This document shows positions 25,097-37,838 of a DNA stretch of 64,000 nucleotides, piece after piece. The notes under the pieces are model-generated. The model searched no databases. It saw nothing but the letters and a program-made list of their open reading frames with translations, and was not told the DNA's origin. A program made the position numbers and the translations under genes. The DNA is from Pseudoalteromonas nigrifaciens (lineage in GTDB: Bacteria > Pseudomonadota > Gammaproteobacteria > Enterobacterales > Alteromonadaceae): contig NZ_CP011038.1 of the NCBI RefSeq assembly GCF_002221505.1, positions 9,732-73,731 of the forward strand. Direction: 5' to 3'. Within the stretch, counting starts at the first letter, position 1, and each line of letters starts with the position of its first letter.

Positions 25097-26623
25097 TTAA
25101 ATTGAGTTAGCTGCCAACCACTGGTTTATGTAAGCACGGTGTGGCGGCAAAGTTTGCAACATCTGCTGTGTTAATTGAGTGTTACGTTCAATTATTTGTT
25201 TTGCTTGCGTATGTTGTGTATATAAATACGCTTGCTTAGTAAAGTCGGGCTTAAAACCCATACCATACAAAACATATTGATAACTAGCAGCAGGGAATAA
25301 CTCTAATGAACCATGGAAATCTTGAATAAGTGGACCGCGCCCTCCCCAAACCAACAGGTCTTCTTGTAAGCTTTGTGGAATAGTTTCAGGTTTAACATGT
25401 GCTTGCCAATAAGGTTCTGGACGCTTAGACAGCATGTAATGCAGTTTTAAAAAATCGATAATACGCTGCCAACGGTAATCCATCTGTTCGTTAAAGCGTT
25501 TAGCTATAATAGGCATGACCTGTGTATCAGTTGGCATGTGTTCTGCTACGAAGCGAGCTGAAATCTCTACTAACATAATTGCGGTTGCTTCAAGTGGCTC
25601 TACAAATCCTGCCGACATACCAATAGCAACACAGTTTTTATGCCAAAACTTCTCACGATACCCTGATTCAAAGCTTATTTTGCGAGCGGTTAAGCCCTTC
25701 GCTGCATCGCCTAAATAGTTCCGTAAGTTTTCCTCAGCTTCGTCATCCGATAAAAATTTGCTTGAATATACGTGACCTACACCACGGCGGTCTGTTAAGC
25801 CTATATCCCAAATCCAACCTGCATTTTGAGCGGTAGCAATAGTATGACTAGCAATGGATTGATCATCTTCACCGTAAGGGACTTTCATAGCAAGTGCACT
25901 GTCGTTAAACAATACATGGTCTATTTTTTTAAATGGTACGTTAAGCGTTTGACCTAACAACAGCGATGAAAAACCAGTGCAATCTATGTATAAATCGGCG
26001 TTTATAGTATGAGTACTATCTTTCAGAGTAAGCTCGTTTATCTCTCCACTATTATCAAGCTTTACTTTATCAACTGTGCCAATAATATGCTCAACACCTA
26101 GGTTATTTTTACAGTGCTGCTTTAATAAATCAGCAAAGGCACCTGCATCGAAATGATAAGCATAGTTACAATCACCTTGATATTCACCTTGTGTAATACT
26201 GCGTGGTGCTAGGTTTTCTTCACAAATATCATGTTGGAAGTTAGTTTGTTGTGCATAGTTTTCAACGTTATCTAAGTAAGGAGCTAAATCTATACGTCCG
26301 TAACCTAGTGGTACAGTAAATGGATGGTAATAGAAGTCGTTATTGCCATGGGTCCAATTTACAAACTTCCCGCCTTGTTTAAAAGTGGCATTACAGGCTT
26401 TAAAAACATCAACTTCACGCAAACCTATTTGCTGAAGTGTATTTTTCATCGTGGGCCAAGTACCTTCACCTACGCCAATAGTTGGAATATCTGAGGATTC
26501 AACCAACATCACTTTTAAGCCATCACCATTTTGACTTTGGTGATGTGATGCTATAATTGCAGCACTTAGCCATCCGGCTGTACCGCCACCAATTACCGCG
26601 ACTGTTTTTATTGTTTTATTCAT
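25097..26623 (-). CDS. Tryptophan 7-halogenase-like flavoprotein
   Basis: This 508-residue flavin-dependent halogenase-family protein has the FAD motif VAVIGGGTAGWLSAAI at residue 8, the family block GVGEGTWPTMKNTLQQIG, and a Lys (about residue 82) near the position of the catalytic halogenase Lys. The usual WxWxIP motif reads GWIWDIGL, so Pro is replaced by Gly. Members in marine carbohydrate loci sit with TonB receptors and SapC and have no proven halogenation substrate. A role linked to sugar sensing or receptor maturation is only a guess. Confidence 0.85.
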   Translation of the reverse strand: MNKTIKTVAVIGGGTAGWLSAAIIASHHQSQNGDGLKVMLVESSDIPTIGVGEGTWPTMKNTLQQIGLREVDVFKACNATFKQGGKFVNWTHGNNDFYYHPFTVPLGYGRIDLAPYLDNVENYAQQTNFQHDICEENLAPRSITQGEYQGDCNYAYHFDAGAFADLLKQHCKNNLGVEHIIGTVDKVKLDNSGEINELTLKDSTHTINADLYIDCTGFSSLLLGQTLNVPFKKIDHVLFNDSALAMKVPYGEDDQSIASHTIATAQNAGWIWDIGLTDRRGVGHVYSSKFLSDDEAEENLRNYLGDAAKGLTARKISFESGYREKFWHKNCVAIGMSAGFVEPLEATAIMLVEISARFVAEHMPTDTQVMPIIAKRFNEQMDYRWQRIIDFLKLHYMLSKRPEPYWQAHVKPETIPQSLQEDLLVWGGRGPLIQDFHGSLELFPAASYQYVLYGMGFKPDFTKQAYLYTQHTQAKQIIERNTQLTQQMLQTLPPHRAYINQWLAANSI

Positions 26624-26653
26624 AATGAACTGCTCTTTGAACGCTTTCTAGTA

Positions 26654-26699
26654 ACGTCTATACAGCAAATGCCCTAACGGGCATTTGCTGTATAGACGT
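26654..26699. promoter_or_regulatory. 21-bp perfect hairpin between TonB receptor and halogenase genes
   Basis: Two 21-bp arms, at 26654-26674 and 26679-26699, are exact inverted copies around a TAAC loop. There is no long T-run on the minus strand, so it may cap the 3' end of the receptor mRNA and reduce or delimit expression of the halogenase-SapC-symporter genes rather than being a simple terminator. Confidence 0.8.
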
Positions 26700-26804
26700 A
26701 ATTTCTTAGGGTTGGGCGCTATGGCTAAGCCAAACTTATTGGCATTAGCACATGTAGCACTCTAATAAAATAATCAGAGGCAAAGTACTTGCCTCTATTA
26801 TTAG

Positions 26805-29552
26805 TTAAAACGACCCTCGAATACCAAACGCGTATCGCGAACCATTATCTTCTATAGAATAAATTTGATTAGCAAAACGACCTGTTTGTACTAACTCTTC
26901 TTCAGTAATGTTGATCCCTTCTGCAAAAATAGTAAAGTTCTCGTTGATATCATAGCTTGCGCTAATATCCCATTGCCCGTAGGTTTCAACATTCACAGGT
27001 TCGCCATTAAATCCATTATCAACTAAGCGTAAGAAACCTTCACGGTTGTTAAATGCAACTCGCGCTTGCCAGTTATCTTGCTCATAAAACAACACCAAAT
27101 TTTGTGAATCGCCTAACCCTTCAAGTGCGAATGTTTGTGTAGTGTCAGCACCAACGCTAATATCGCTATTAACTACGGTCGCATTAGCTATAAAGCCAAA
27201 GCCACTTTCAAACATATGAGTTACACCAAGTTCGTAACCTGTTACTTTCGCTGACTCACCATTTTGAGGTCGAGTGGTAGTGTATACTTCTGAACTACCA
27301 TTTAGCTCATCATCGATTTGCCCTGTACATGTAGTACATGCAAAGCCAGGACCTGTTCTGTCAGCCATTTCATAAGTTTCAGAACCTGTTAATGTGACTA
27401 TGAAATCATCAACTTCTTTACTAAACACTGCAAAACTAAATAAGTTTGCATCGTTATAATACCACTCATAAGAGATATCCCAGTTTTCTGATTGGAATGG
27501 TTTGAGTGCAGGGTTACCACCATTGGCTGTTAAGTTTTGACGGCGTGGCTCATTAAATGTTGTAGCAGGAGATAACTGCGACATGGTTGGGCGTGTTATA
27601 CTATCGTATGCAGCAAAGCGTAGTATCATATTTTCTTGTAGTTCAAGCTTCACATTGAGAGATGGTAGTAAGTTTGAGTAACTAGTTCCTTGTTCAATAT
27701 TTGTCGCTGGACCAAATACGTTAGCAAACAATGTTGCATCAGGAGTTGGTACTACATCACTGATAAAACTTTGTACTGCTGCGACATCAATGTCAGTTTC
27801 AGAATAACGTGCACCTAAGTTAACAGTTACAGGCATATCAGCTAGGTCAAAACCAAGTGTAAAGTCCATGTATAAGCTAGTGATATCTTCGTTGATTGTA
27901 TAACGGTTATTTTGTAGCGTTGGCTCAATAGGAAAACCTTGTTCAGCTAAATAACTAACCATCTTATCGCCGTCATAGCTATAAAATGTATCAATTAAAC
28001 CTGGGAAGTAATTACTAGCAGAGTAGGCTTCAAAATCAATAGCATCAAGTGGTGCTGGAACTGTATACCCACTAAAATGACCTTGATTTCCATAAATTTG
28101 GAAACTCGACTTTTCACGCTCTTGACGGTAAGCACCAAAATTAATTCTTTCAACAGGACCTTTATCGGGCACATATTCGAAGTCAGCCTTTACTTCAGTA
28201 ATTTCATCTTCGTCTGTAAATTGATCACCCTTTACGTTGATATGAAGGCGTGCAAGACTAGGATCTGGTAATGCCCCGTTTTCGAAACCATCATGTTGGA
28301 CTGTTGGTATACTACCTGTACCATCAAAGTTATAGCTATTAATAATACCTACGACGTTAGTGCGATCTTTACCGGCACGGTCGTTTTCAGCCGTTGAACG
28401 AGAAACATCAAATTTTGCTTTTAATGAATCGTTTACTTGCCAATCAACGTTAATACCAAATGCTTTATTAGTTACATCGCGTGAATTACTTGTTTTTGAT
28501 ACAAAGTCACTTGCAGGGTCACCACTAGGTGCGCCTAAACCAACTTCTTGAGTAAAGGTCAAAAGCGTGCCTGTTTTTGGATCGATAGTTGCGCTACCAA
28601 CGCGATCAGGTTCAAACCACGATGCTAAACTTCGTACCGTTGAATCGACTTCAAATTTAGAAATCATACCATCAACAGTGATTGTGACATCCTCCGACGG
28701 CGCATATTGAAGTACTAAGCTTGCGTTCGTACGTTCACGATCTTGCTCATCAACTATTTGGTCCCAGTTGCGTGGAATGTATGCATTGTCAAACAATACG
28801 CCATCTTGTGGATTAGATATTGTTTGGCCGCCGCGCCAACCTGCTGTTAGTATTTGATTATTCTGAAGCTTACGTTGTTGGTTAGTGATAGCAAAAAGAA
28901 CACCTAGCTTGTCATCATTAAACGTATTACTTATCAAAAATGATGCTGACGGTGAGACTTCTTCAGAAAGGCTTTCGTACATACCTTTAACTGAACCTAA
29001 AACATGCAAACCACCAAAGTCAAAAGGGCGAGCTGTAGTTACGTTAACAGTGCCACCAATACCGCCTTCCTGAAGTATTGCTGTGTTACTTTTATAAATA
29101 TCAGCACCGGTGATTTGATCCGCAGCTAATACATCAAAATTAAACTCACGGCCTGCACTGTCTGTTGCAATTTGACGGCCATTAACAAGTACAGTATTAA
29201 ATTGTGGACCAAAACCACGGATAGTTACCGCTTGTCCTTCACCACCACTCCGGTCAATTGCTACACCTGTAATACGTTGCAGAGATTCTGCTACGTTTAA
29301 ATCAGGGAATTTACCAAGATCTTCTGCTTTAATTCCATCGGTTACCACATTAGATGCTTTTTTATCCAACATCGATGAACGCAAACTACTACGAATACCT
29401 GTTACTGCGATAACTTCAACATCTTTATTCGCGACTGTAGGTGTGTCGTTTTCAACACCTTGAGCCGCAACAGTTCCGCTTGCCAATATACCTGTGATAG
29501 CAATACTGAGTGCGGTTTTCTTGTTGAACGATAACTTATTGTTAATTACCAT
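26805..29552 (-). CDS. TonB-dependent receptor
   Basis: This 915-residue outer-membrane receptor has a signal peptide (TALSIAITGILASGTVAAQG), a TonB-box-like VEVIAVTGIRSSLRSSML, a plug domain (FPDLNVAESLQRITGVAIDR with GQAVTIRGFGPQFNTVLVNG) and a large beta barrel. It ends in the canonical aromatic RYAFGIRGSF for BAM recognition. Position at the head of the halogenase-SapC-symporter run, with a palindromic operator upstream, argues for energy-dependent uptake of a galactose-containing oligosaccharide. Confidence 0.95.
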   Translation of the reverse strand: MVINNKLSFNKKTALSIAITGILASGTVAAQGVENDTPTVANKDVEVIAVTGIRSSLRSSMLDKKASNVVTDGIKAEDLGKFPDLNVAESLQRITGVAIDRSGGEGQAVTIRGFGPQFNTVLVNGRQIATDSAGREFNFDVLAADQITGADIYKSNTAILQEGGIGGTVNVTTARPFDFGGLHVLGSVKGMYESLSEEVSPSASFLISNTFNDDKLGVLFAITNQQRKLQNNQILTAGWRGGQTISNPQDGVLFDNAYIPRNWDQIVDEQDRERTNASLVLQYAPSEDVTITVDGMISKFEVDSTVRSLASWFEPDRVGSATIDPKTGTLLTFTQEVGLGAPSGDPASDFVSKTSNSRDVTNKAFGINVDWQVNDSLKAKFDVSRSTAENDRAGKDRTNVVGIINSYNFDGTGSIPTVQHDGFENGALPDPSLARLHINVKGDQFTDEDEITEVKADFEYVPDKGPVERINFGAYRQEREKSSFQIYGNQGHFSGYTVPAPLDAIDFEAYSASNYFPGLIDTFYSYDGDKMVSYLAEQGFPIEPTLQNNRYTINEDITSLYMDFTLGFDLADMPVTVNLGARYSETDIDVAAVQSFISDVVPTPDATLFANVFGPATNIEQGTSYSNLLPSLNVKLELQENMILRFAAYDSITRPTMSQLSPATTFNEPRRQNLTANGGNPALKPFQSENWDISYEWYYNDANLFSFAVFSKEVDDFIVTLTGSETYEMADRTGPGFACTTCTGQIDDELNGSSEVYTTTRPQNGESAKVTGYELGVTHMFESGFGFIANATVVNSDISVGADTTQTFALEGLGDSQNLVLFYEQDNWQARVAFNNREGFLRLVDNGFNGEPVNVETYGQWDISASYDINENFTIFAEGINITEEELVQTGRFANQIYSIEDNGSRYAFGIRGSF

Positions 29553-29615
29553 TTTTAAAAAACTCCTGATTGTGTGTAGTCATTTTATTGTCGTGTGGTC
29601 TGAATTGCTTCAAAT

Positions 29616-29636
29616 AGTATTTATACTATAAATACT
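29616..29636. promoter_or_regulatory. Palindromic operator upstream of the TonB receptor gene
   Basis: AGTATTTATA and TATAAATACT flank a central C, a perfect 21-bp palindrome. Its inner part TTTATACTATAAA matches the galE operator at 8846-8872 apart from the central base. It lies 64 bp before the receptor ATG. The window encodes two candidate regulators, the GntR and AraC proteins; neither is proven to bind here. Confidence 0.68.
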
Positions 29637-29717
29637 TTAAATTGACTTAAAGCGCAACCTTTCACTTAACTTTGAGTAACTTTTAACTCATTTAAATTAA
29701 CATTATTCAGTGTGTTT

Positions 29718-30686
29718 TTATGAAAATGCATAAATGATAACTTGTTCATACGTTTCACCTGGCAATAAATTTGCTTTAGGAAAACCCTTTTTATTTGGTG
29801 CATCAGGCCAGTTTTGCGCCTCTAAACACAATGCCTGGCGCGCTTTAAAAGGTAAGTCAACAAAGTTAGCAGTGTAAAGCTGCATACCTGGCTGAGTACT
29901 AAAAAGCGTTAAATTAATATTAGTAAGAGTGGATGTTAAGCTAGCCATTAACTTGAGGCTATTATCATCTTCATATACATAGCAATGGTCGATTCCAGAA
30001 GCTATGTCTAACTGCGGATGACTTTGTTCAAGTGCGCTACCCACCAGTTTAGATTGAGTGAAATCAAAGCAGCTTTTAGCAACAGGAATAGGCTCACTGA
30101 TTGGAATATTGTTTTCATCAATAGGTAAAAAGTGCGTGGCATTTACTTGTAATAAATGATTTTCAATAGTGTCGCTACCTTCAAGGTTGAAGTAACAATG
30201 ATTAGTAAAATTGACTAGAGTTTCTTTATTACTGACGGCTTTAAAACTCAAGACTAATTGACCATTGTTTGCGGTAATGGTTTGCCAAACTTGCAGCTGA
30301 CCAGGAAACCCTTCCTCGCCATCTGCAGAGCAATAATAAAGCTCTACTTCATTAGCACTTTGCTTGCTCACTTCCCAAAGCACTTTATTAAAACCCTTTA
30401 TGCCACCGTGCAAACTATTTGGACCATTGTTTTTTGCTAACTTATATTGTGTACCTGATAAATTAAAGCACCCCCCTTCAATCCGATTTGCATACCGGCC
30501 AATAGTGGCACCTAAATAAAAAGGGTTTTCAACATAGTATTGGAGATCATCTACACTAAGCGTAACCTCCTGTTTTTTAAATTTAATACTTTTTACTATT
30601 GCGCCGAATGGTATTATTTCTGCAATTAAGTTCTCACCATCACTAAGCTGGATACTCTGTAAAGAATTTCTTTCTTTAGCAATCAA
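29718..30686 (-). CDS. galM: Aldose 1-epimerase (galactose mutarotase)
   Basis: GalM equilibrates the alpha and beta anomers of galactose, needed because beta-galactosidase releases beta-galactose while GalK uses alpha. ATIGRYANRIEGG, NGPNSLHGGIKGF, VNFTNHCYFNLEG (catalytic His) and LCLEAQNWPDAPNKKGFP (catalytic Glu) are family motifs. It has 322 residues. The start is a TTG with GGAAAG six bases before it. It lies 72 bp after the beta-galactosidase stop on the same strand, so the two are probably co-transcribed. Confidence 0.94.
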   Translation of the reverse strand: MIAKERNSLQSIQLSDGENLIAEIIPFGAIVKSIKFKKQEVTLSVDDLQYYVENPFYLGATIGRYANRIEGGCFNLSGTQYKLAKNNGPNSLHGGIKGFNKVLWEVSKQSANEVELYYCSADGEEGFPGQLQVWQTITANNGQLVLSFKAVSNKETLVNFTNHCYFNLEGSDTIENHLLQVNATHFLPIDENNIPISEPIPVAKSCFDFTQSKLVGSALEQSHPQLDIASGIDHCYVYEDDNSLKLMASLTSTLTNINLTLFSTQPGMQLYTANFVDLPFKARQALCLEAQNWPDAPNKKGFPKANLLPGETYEQVIIYAFS

Positions 30687-30758
30687 AATACTTTCCTTTT
30701 AATTAAATTACTGAATAAACATAATCTACTTACTATGAATTTATGATAAGTAAACAGG

Positions 30759-33905
<3,147 letters not shown>

Positions 33906-33990
33906 TTATAATGCGCTAAATATAGCTAAAAATAATCACAGGGGTTATGCTTAAAGCTCTCATTTATTTATCCAAAGCTATCATTGTATT

Positions 33991-34827
33991 ATGCGCTACA
34001 ACATTAAAGATATACTCGATATTGGCCCGCACTGCACAGAGCGCTTTATAGATTCACAAACGCTCGCACAAATGCCAAACCTAGAAATAGCGCTAGCAGG
34101 TTGTTCAAACCTATTGGGGCGTTATTGCGTGGCACGTACAGCCCCCTTAGAACATACGCTTTTTTATACGCTTGCGGGGCAAGGTAAATTAACCACACAA
34201 AATGAGCAGTACACGCTTAATGCCAATACACTTATTGTGTTACCAGCTAAGCAAAGCTTTGAAGTTAAAATAGATGGGGAACATTGGGATGTGATTTGGT
34301 TAAACCTTGCAAACACCAAACGTTGGAAGCATTTAAACCTTGCGCAAGCATTGGTATTAACCGATCAAAAGCTTGAGTCGTTGCATCTTGCTATGGAGCT
34401 TTTATACAGCGAACCCAACGCTAACTTACGCAAAAGCGTAACGCCTGTTTTAAGTCATTATTTAAATACTACATTACAAAACAACTCTCAGGGGGCGGCG
34501 CATAATCGTTTAATTGGTTTATTTGAAGAGGTAGATAAGCGTTTACAGTTTGGTTGGACAATAAAGAAAATGTGCGAGTATGCACATTACTCACCGCCGC
34601 ATTTACATCGTTTATGTCTAGCTCAATTTGGTAAAAGCCCCATACAACAGCTTATTTATTTACGAATAGAGCGGGCTAAAAACTTATTATTAAATACCCG
34701 CTGGCCTATTGCACATATTGCCGTTTACGTGGGGTATCCAAATATATTTAATTTCTCTAAACGGTTTAAAAAATCAGTGGGTATAGCGCCTAGTGAATTC
34801 AGGAAAATTGATACTTTCTTGGAGTAA
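33991..34827 (+). CDS. AraC-family transcriptional regulator
   Basis: An N-terminal cupin-like sensor domain (FYTLAGQGKLTTQNEQYTLN) is followed by the two C-terminal helix-turn-helix motifs (TIKKMCEYAHYSPPHLHRLC and PIAHIAVYVGYPNIFNFSKR) ending in KSVGIAPSEFR. It is 278 residues. It is divergent from lacZ-galM and so probably activates them in response to a galactoside. Confidence 0.9.
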   Translation: MRYNIKDILDIGPHCTERFIDSQTLAQMPNLEIALAGCSNLLGRYCVARTAPLEHTLFYTLAGQGKLTTQNEQYTLNANTLIVLPAKQSFEVKIDGEHWDVIWLNLANTKRWKHLNLAQALVLTDQKLESLHLAMELLYSEPNANLRKSVTPVLSHYLNTTLQNNSQGAAHNRLIGLFEEVDKRLQFGWTIKKMCEYAHYSPPHLHRLCLAQFGKSPIQQLIYLRIERAKNLLLNTRWPIAHIAVYVGYPNIFNFSKRFKKSVGIAPSEFRKIDTFLE

Positions 34828-35359
34828 GCTTGAAAGCTAATTAGGTAAGCAACTACGACAAGCGAATTTTAATCTCAGACTTCCCCCTACTTCAAAGTGA
34901 TGAAGTGTGTACAGACAGCTTAGCTATAATCGAAGTCTAGCTAAGCCCTCCCACGGCATTAGATCTGTAAAATAATCATCGTTATCATGGTGCATGACTA
35001 TATTTCTACTTACTTACAGCACCTAGCTGATATTCTCATGACTTTGGTCACCGATTCTCATCAGCTTAGAGTTGGAATTTAGAAGAAGAATGACAGCTTT
35101 GAGCGATAAACGGATATTGAAGAGTTAAACTTATTTTTGTTTTGATTTGACTCTTAATCTGTCCCATAACATTGTAAAACGGCATATTAATGGAGTTATT
35201 AAGGTATGTAATATATGCCATTTTGGTACGTTAAACCACCAAAATGGTGTTCAATAAGGTGTTAAATGTAAAAAACGTAAGTATGGGTGAATGGTCGTTA
35301 CTTTAGTTTCGAAAAGTGAAAAGATATAAAAAATTTCACTTCAGGAGAAAAGTATTACC
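34828..35359. other. Intergenic stretch with a dispersed repeat and a hairpin
   Basis: No convincing gene. A 33-bp sequence at 35088-35120 containing CAGCTTTGAGCGATAA recurs in the same orientation at 39325-39358. CCATTTTGGT and ACCAAAATGG form a 10-bp hairpin near 35218-35247, about 110 bp before the Rep_3 fragment. This marks the transition from the galactose region to the mosaic of mobile remnants. Confidence 0.55.
35088..35120 (+). repeat. Dispersed repeat, copy 1 (GAGCGATAA type)
   Basis: GAATGACAGCTTTGAGCGAT and the following ~13 bases match 39325-39358 with three substitutions and one gap. The two direct copies bracket the Rep_3 fragment, umuDC, lipoprotein and endonuclease genes. Confidence 0.6.
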
Positions 35360-35734
35360 ATGATTAATATGCCTAACAAATTAATTGAAGCTTCCTATTA
35401 TGTGCCGAACAAATTAACTAATGCTTCCTATAATATGCCACTCAGCGCCATGCGCTTGAGAACATTAGCATTGTCGAAATTAGAGCCTCTAAGTTATTTG
35501 TCTGGCATCTCCAACCCAGTAACAATTTTTGCAAGTGAGTGGCAAGAAGTTTTTATTAATTCGGAGAATCCATACAGATACATGAAAAGGGCTGCCTCTG
35601 CCTTCTCCAAGGCTATGGTTCAGTTCGAAGGTAAAAAAGAACCTATAAAGTTTTTGGATAACGTGGTATATGAATCTGGAAAGGGGCGGGTAAAACTGTA
35701 CTTCAACCCAGAGTTTTTAGTATCGTGCCTTTAA
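35360..35734 (+). pseudogene. N-terminal half of a Rep_3-type plasmid replication initiator
   Basis: This 124-residue product matches the first winged-helix domain of RepB/Rep_3 initiators: NKLTNASYNMPLSAMRLRTL resembles the nelieasY-x-L-x-x-x-eqRl start, and NPYRYMKRAASAFSKAMV then VVYESGKGRVKLYFNPEFL the end of WH1. Full Rep_3 proteins are 250-400 residues with a second winged helix that binds iterons; here it is missing and no continuation was found downstream. A GGAG site precedes the ATG, so a short protein could still be made. It is most likely a relic of an integrated plasmid, and the umuDC genes beside it are common plasmid cargo. Confidence 0.65.
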
Positions 35735-35947
35735 CACTTAACAAATTGAAGCGTTAGTGGACTTCTCTAGTTTGCTAGGCACCAAATTAGTTACATTGTA
35801 ACTTCTAATTAGTCGATAAATCAGTTAACTTTTAGGAAATCTATGTCAGGCAATGAATCTGAGGTTAGATATAAAGACTCTAAAACTGTGGCCAAATTTT
35901 ATTGACCACTTGTTATCACATTCAATATTTGATGGTTCTAACCCAGT

Positions 35948-37207
35948 TCAATCACAATCTATGATTGGAATATCTGACCAGCGAGTTGTGTAATGGGGCG
36001 ATAAAAAAGCCCGTTTCATGTTCCATGATTTTGTGAGCTTTTCACTTCCTAAAGATAAAGTGCCGACCCCATAACGTTTATTTATAGCATCTAAACACGC
36101 CATTACTTCTGGGTTATCTTTACTTACAGAAAACATATCCGCTTGTTGAAATAACTCACTTTCTAATTCTATTGCGCCAATACCGCAGCGATAAAAGCGC
36201 GTGTTAGCCTTAAAAATATCATCAATAACACCTGAAACAGCATTGGCTATAACACTGGTATCTGATGTAGGTATAGGGAAATCATAGAGCAACGATTTTT
36301 TATAATACACGTCTTCGTGTGGCGAGCTTGCAGCGAATATAACGAGTCGTTTTGCTAATGATTGCTGTTTCCTTAGTTTGCGGCCAACAATCGCTGCATG
36401 TGTTACGAGGGCTGATTTTAATGTATTTAAGTCACTTACTCTTTCCCCAAAACTTCTCGTTGAGTAGATTTCTTTTTTATTCTGTTTTACTTCATTCCAA
36501 CTTAAACAGGCGATGCCGTTAAGCTCACTTACGGTCCTCTCAACAACAACGCTAAACATGCGTCGCATTGCTTTAGGGTTCTGGTTTGCTAAATCCCATG
36601 CACTTTTAATCCCCATGACCTTAAGTTTTCTACCGAGTCGAGAGCCAATACCCCAGACATCGGTAACATCCATACGCATAAGGACTTCCTGGCGTGAGAT
36701 ATCATCATTAATAACAGCAACCCCGTTATAACCAGAGAGTTTTTTTGCCGCATGATTGGCTGCTTTAGCTAGCGTAGGCGTAATGCCAAAGCCTACACCA
36801 ACAGGCAATCCTGTCTCACGCCATACAGCTCGTCGTATTGTGTGTCCGTAATCAGCCCAGTCATTAATGATTTTAGAAAAACCAGTAAAGCGTAAAAATG
36901 ACTCATCAATACTATAAACATAATGGTCATCGCAAAAACGATTAATAACCGTCATCATTCTCTCACTCAAATCAGCGTAAAGTTCATAATTTGAAGAGCG
37001 TACGATGACATTATGCTGCTCTAAATAGGGTTTAATTTTGAAGTAAGGTTCAAATTTCGGGATATTGAGCTTTCTAGCAATAGGACATATGGCACAAATA
37101 CATCCATCGTTATTTGTCAGAACAACAACGGGTTTAAAGCGAATGGATGGGTCAAATACCTTCTCCGCACTGGCATAAAATGCCACTGCATCTACGAGGG
37201 CAAACAT
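35948..37207 (-). CDS. umuC: UmuC-like Y-family DNA polymerase V subunit
   Basis: This is the catalytic subunit of error-prone translesion polymerase. MFALVDAVAFYASAEKVFDP matches the E. coli UmuC start (with Ala for the Cys of FYASCE), DDHYVYSIDESFLRFTGF carries the catalytic Asp-Glu pair, and VWGIGSRLGRKLKVMGI is the HhH region. DUF4113-like C-terminal sequence is present (RWSDIPIIDCD at the end). It has 419 residues (E. coli 422). It overlaps the end of umuD by 16 bp and is controlled from the umuD SOS box. Confidence 0.94.
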   Translation of the reverse strand: MFALVDAVAFYASAEKVFDPSIRFKPVVVLTNNDGCICAICPIARKLNIPKFEPYFKIKPYLEQHNVIVRSSNYELYADLSERMMTVINRFCDDHYVYSIDESFLRFTGFSKIINDWADYGHTIRRAVWRETGLPVGVGFGITPTLAKAANHAAKKLSGYNGVAVINDDISRQEVLMRMDVTDVWGIGSRLGRKLKVMGIKSAWDLANQNPKAMRRMFSVVVERTVSELNGIACLSWNEVKQNKKEIYSTRSFGERVSDLNTLKSALVTHAAIVGRKLRKQQSLAKRLVIFAASSPHEDVYYKKSLLYDFPIPTSDTSVIANAVSGVIDDIFKANTRFYRCGIGAIELESELFQQADMFSVSKDNPEVMACLDAINKRYGVGTLSLGSEKLTKSWNMKRAFLSPHYTTRWSDIPIIDCD

Positions 37208-37608
37208 CGATTTACCTCAGCTTTATTTCTGTGTAGGCGGATGCTCGCAGTAACGACGCCTTCGAGCTTAAAGTCATCATCATTAGAGATATAAACAGAC
37301 TTATAATCTTTAGAGGCAGAGATAAGTAAGCGTTTCGATTTATCTATGATTTTACAAACAAACGAACCGTTGTAACTTGCAACAATAATATCGCCGGTAC
37401 TTACATCCTCAGCTCTATCAATGACTAATAAGTCACCATCGAATATTCCTACTTCTTGCATGGATTGCCCAGAAGCTATACCAATAAAAGTAGCATTCGG
37501 GTGTTTAATGATTAGTTCATCGATTGAAATACCGAGCTCTACATATTCTGCGACAGGAGATTCAAAGCCGGTAATGCCTGCTTCTATAAAAATTGGAATA
37601 ACGAACAT
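37192..37608 (-). CDS. umuD: UmuD-like autoproteolytic subunit of DNA polymerase V
   Basis: This S24-family LexA-like protein has catalytic Ser49 in ASGQSMQEVG and Lys86 in FVCKIIDK. The likely cleavage site is Thr13-Gly14 in ITGFESP, aligned with Cys-Gly of E. coli UmuD. The arm before the cut is only about 13 residues, against 24 in E. coli. I chose ATG 37608 with GAGG before it; a GTG at 37623 would add five residues and overlap the LexA site. After RecA-stimulated cleavage it would pair with UmuC. Confidence 0.92.
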   Translation of the reverse strand: MFVIPIFIEAGITGFESPVAEYVELGISIDELIIKHPNATFIGIASGQSMQEVGIFDGDLLVIDRAEDVSTGDIIVASYNGSFVCKIIDKSKRLLISASKDYKSVYISNDDDFKLEGVVTASIRLHRNKAEVNRCLPS

Positions 37609-37620
37609 ACACACCTCAAG

Positions 37621-37640
37621 CACTGTTTATATATACAGTG
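37621..37640. promoter_or_regulatory. LexA (SOS) box for umuDC
   Basis: CACTGTTTATATATACAGTG contains the perfect CTGT-N8-ACAG consensus at 37623-37638. It lies 15 bp before the umuD ATG, so LexA would block the promoter until DNA damage. Confidence 0.92.
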
Positions 37641-37838
37641 TAATTTAAGGTTCAAATTATGCCAAGGTTCTTTTTGTGAAGACGATAGTTTAATTAGATC
37701 TGGTATAAGCATGTTTTAGACTTAAAGATTAAAAACCCCTTTAATAACAATTAGTAAAATTACCATCGGTTTGTTAAAATTTCACAAAGGAATTATGAGC
37801 TTACTCAAAGCTTATTTTAATTACGGAATAATTTACTG

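Noticed and set aside
35790..35815. ACATTGTAACTTCTAA as an E. coli-type Ter site
   Set aside because: Only TTGTAACT matches; the flanking positions differ from the consensus, and such matches are expected in AT-rich DNA.
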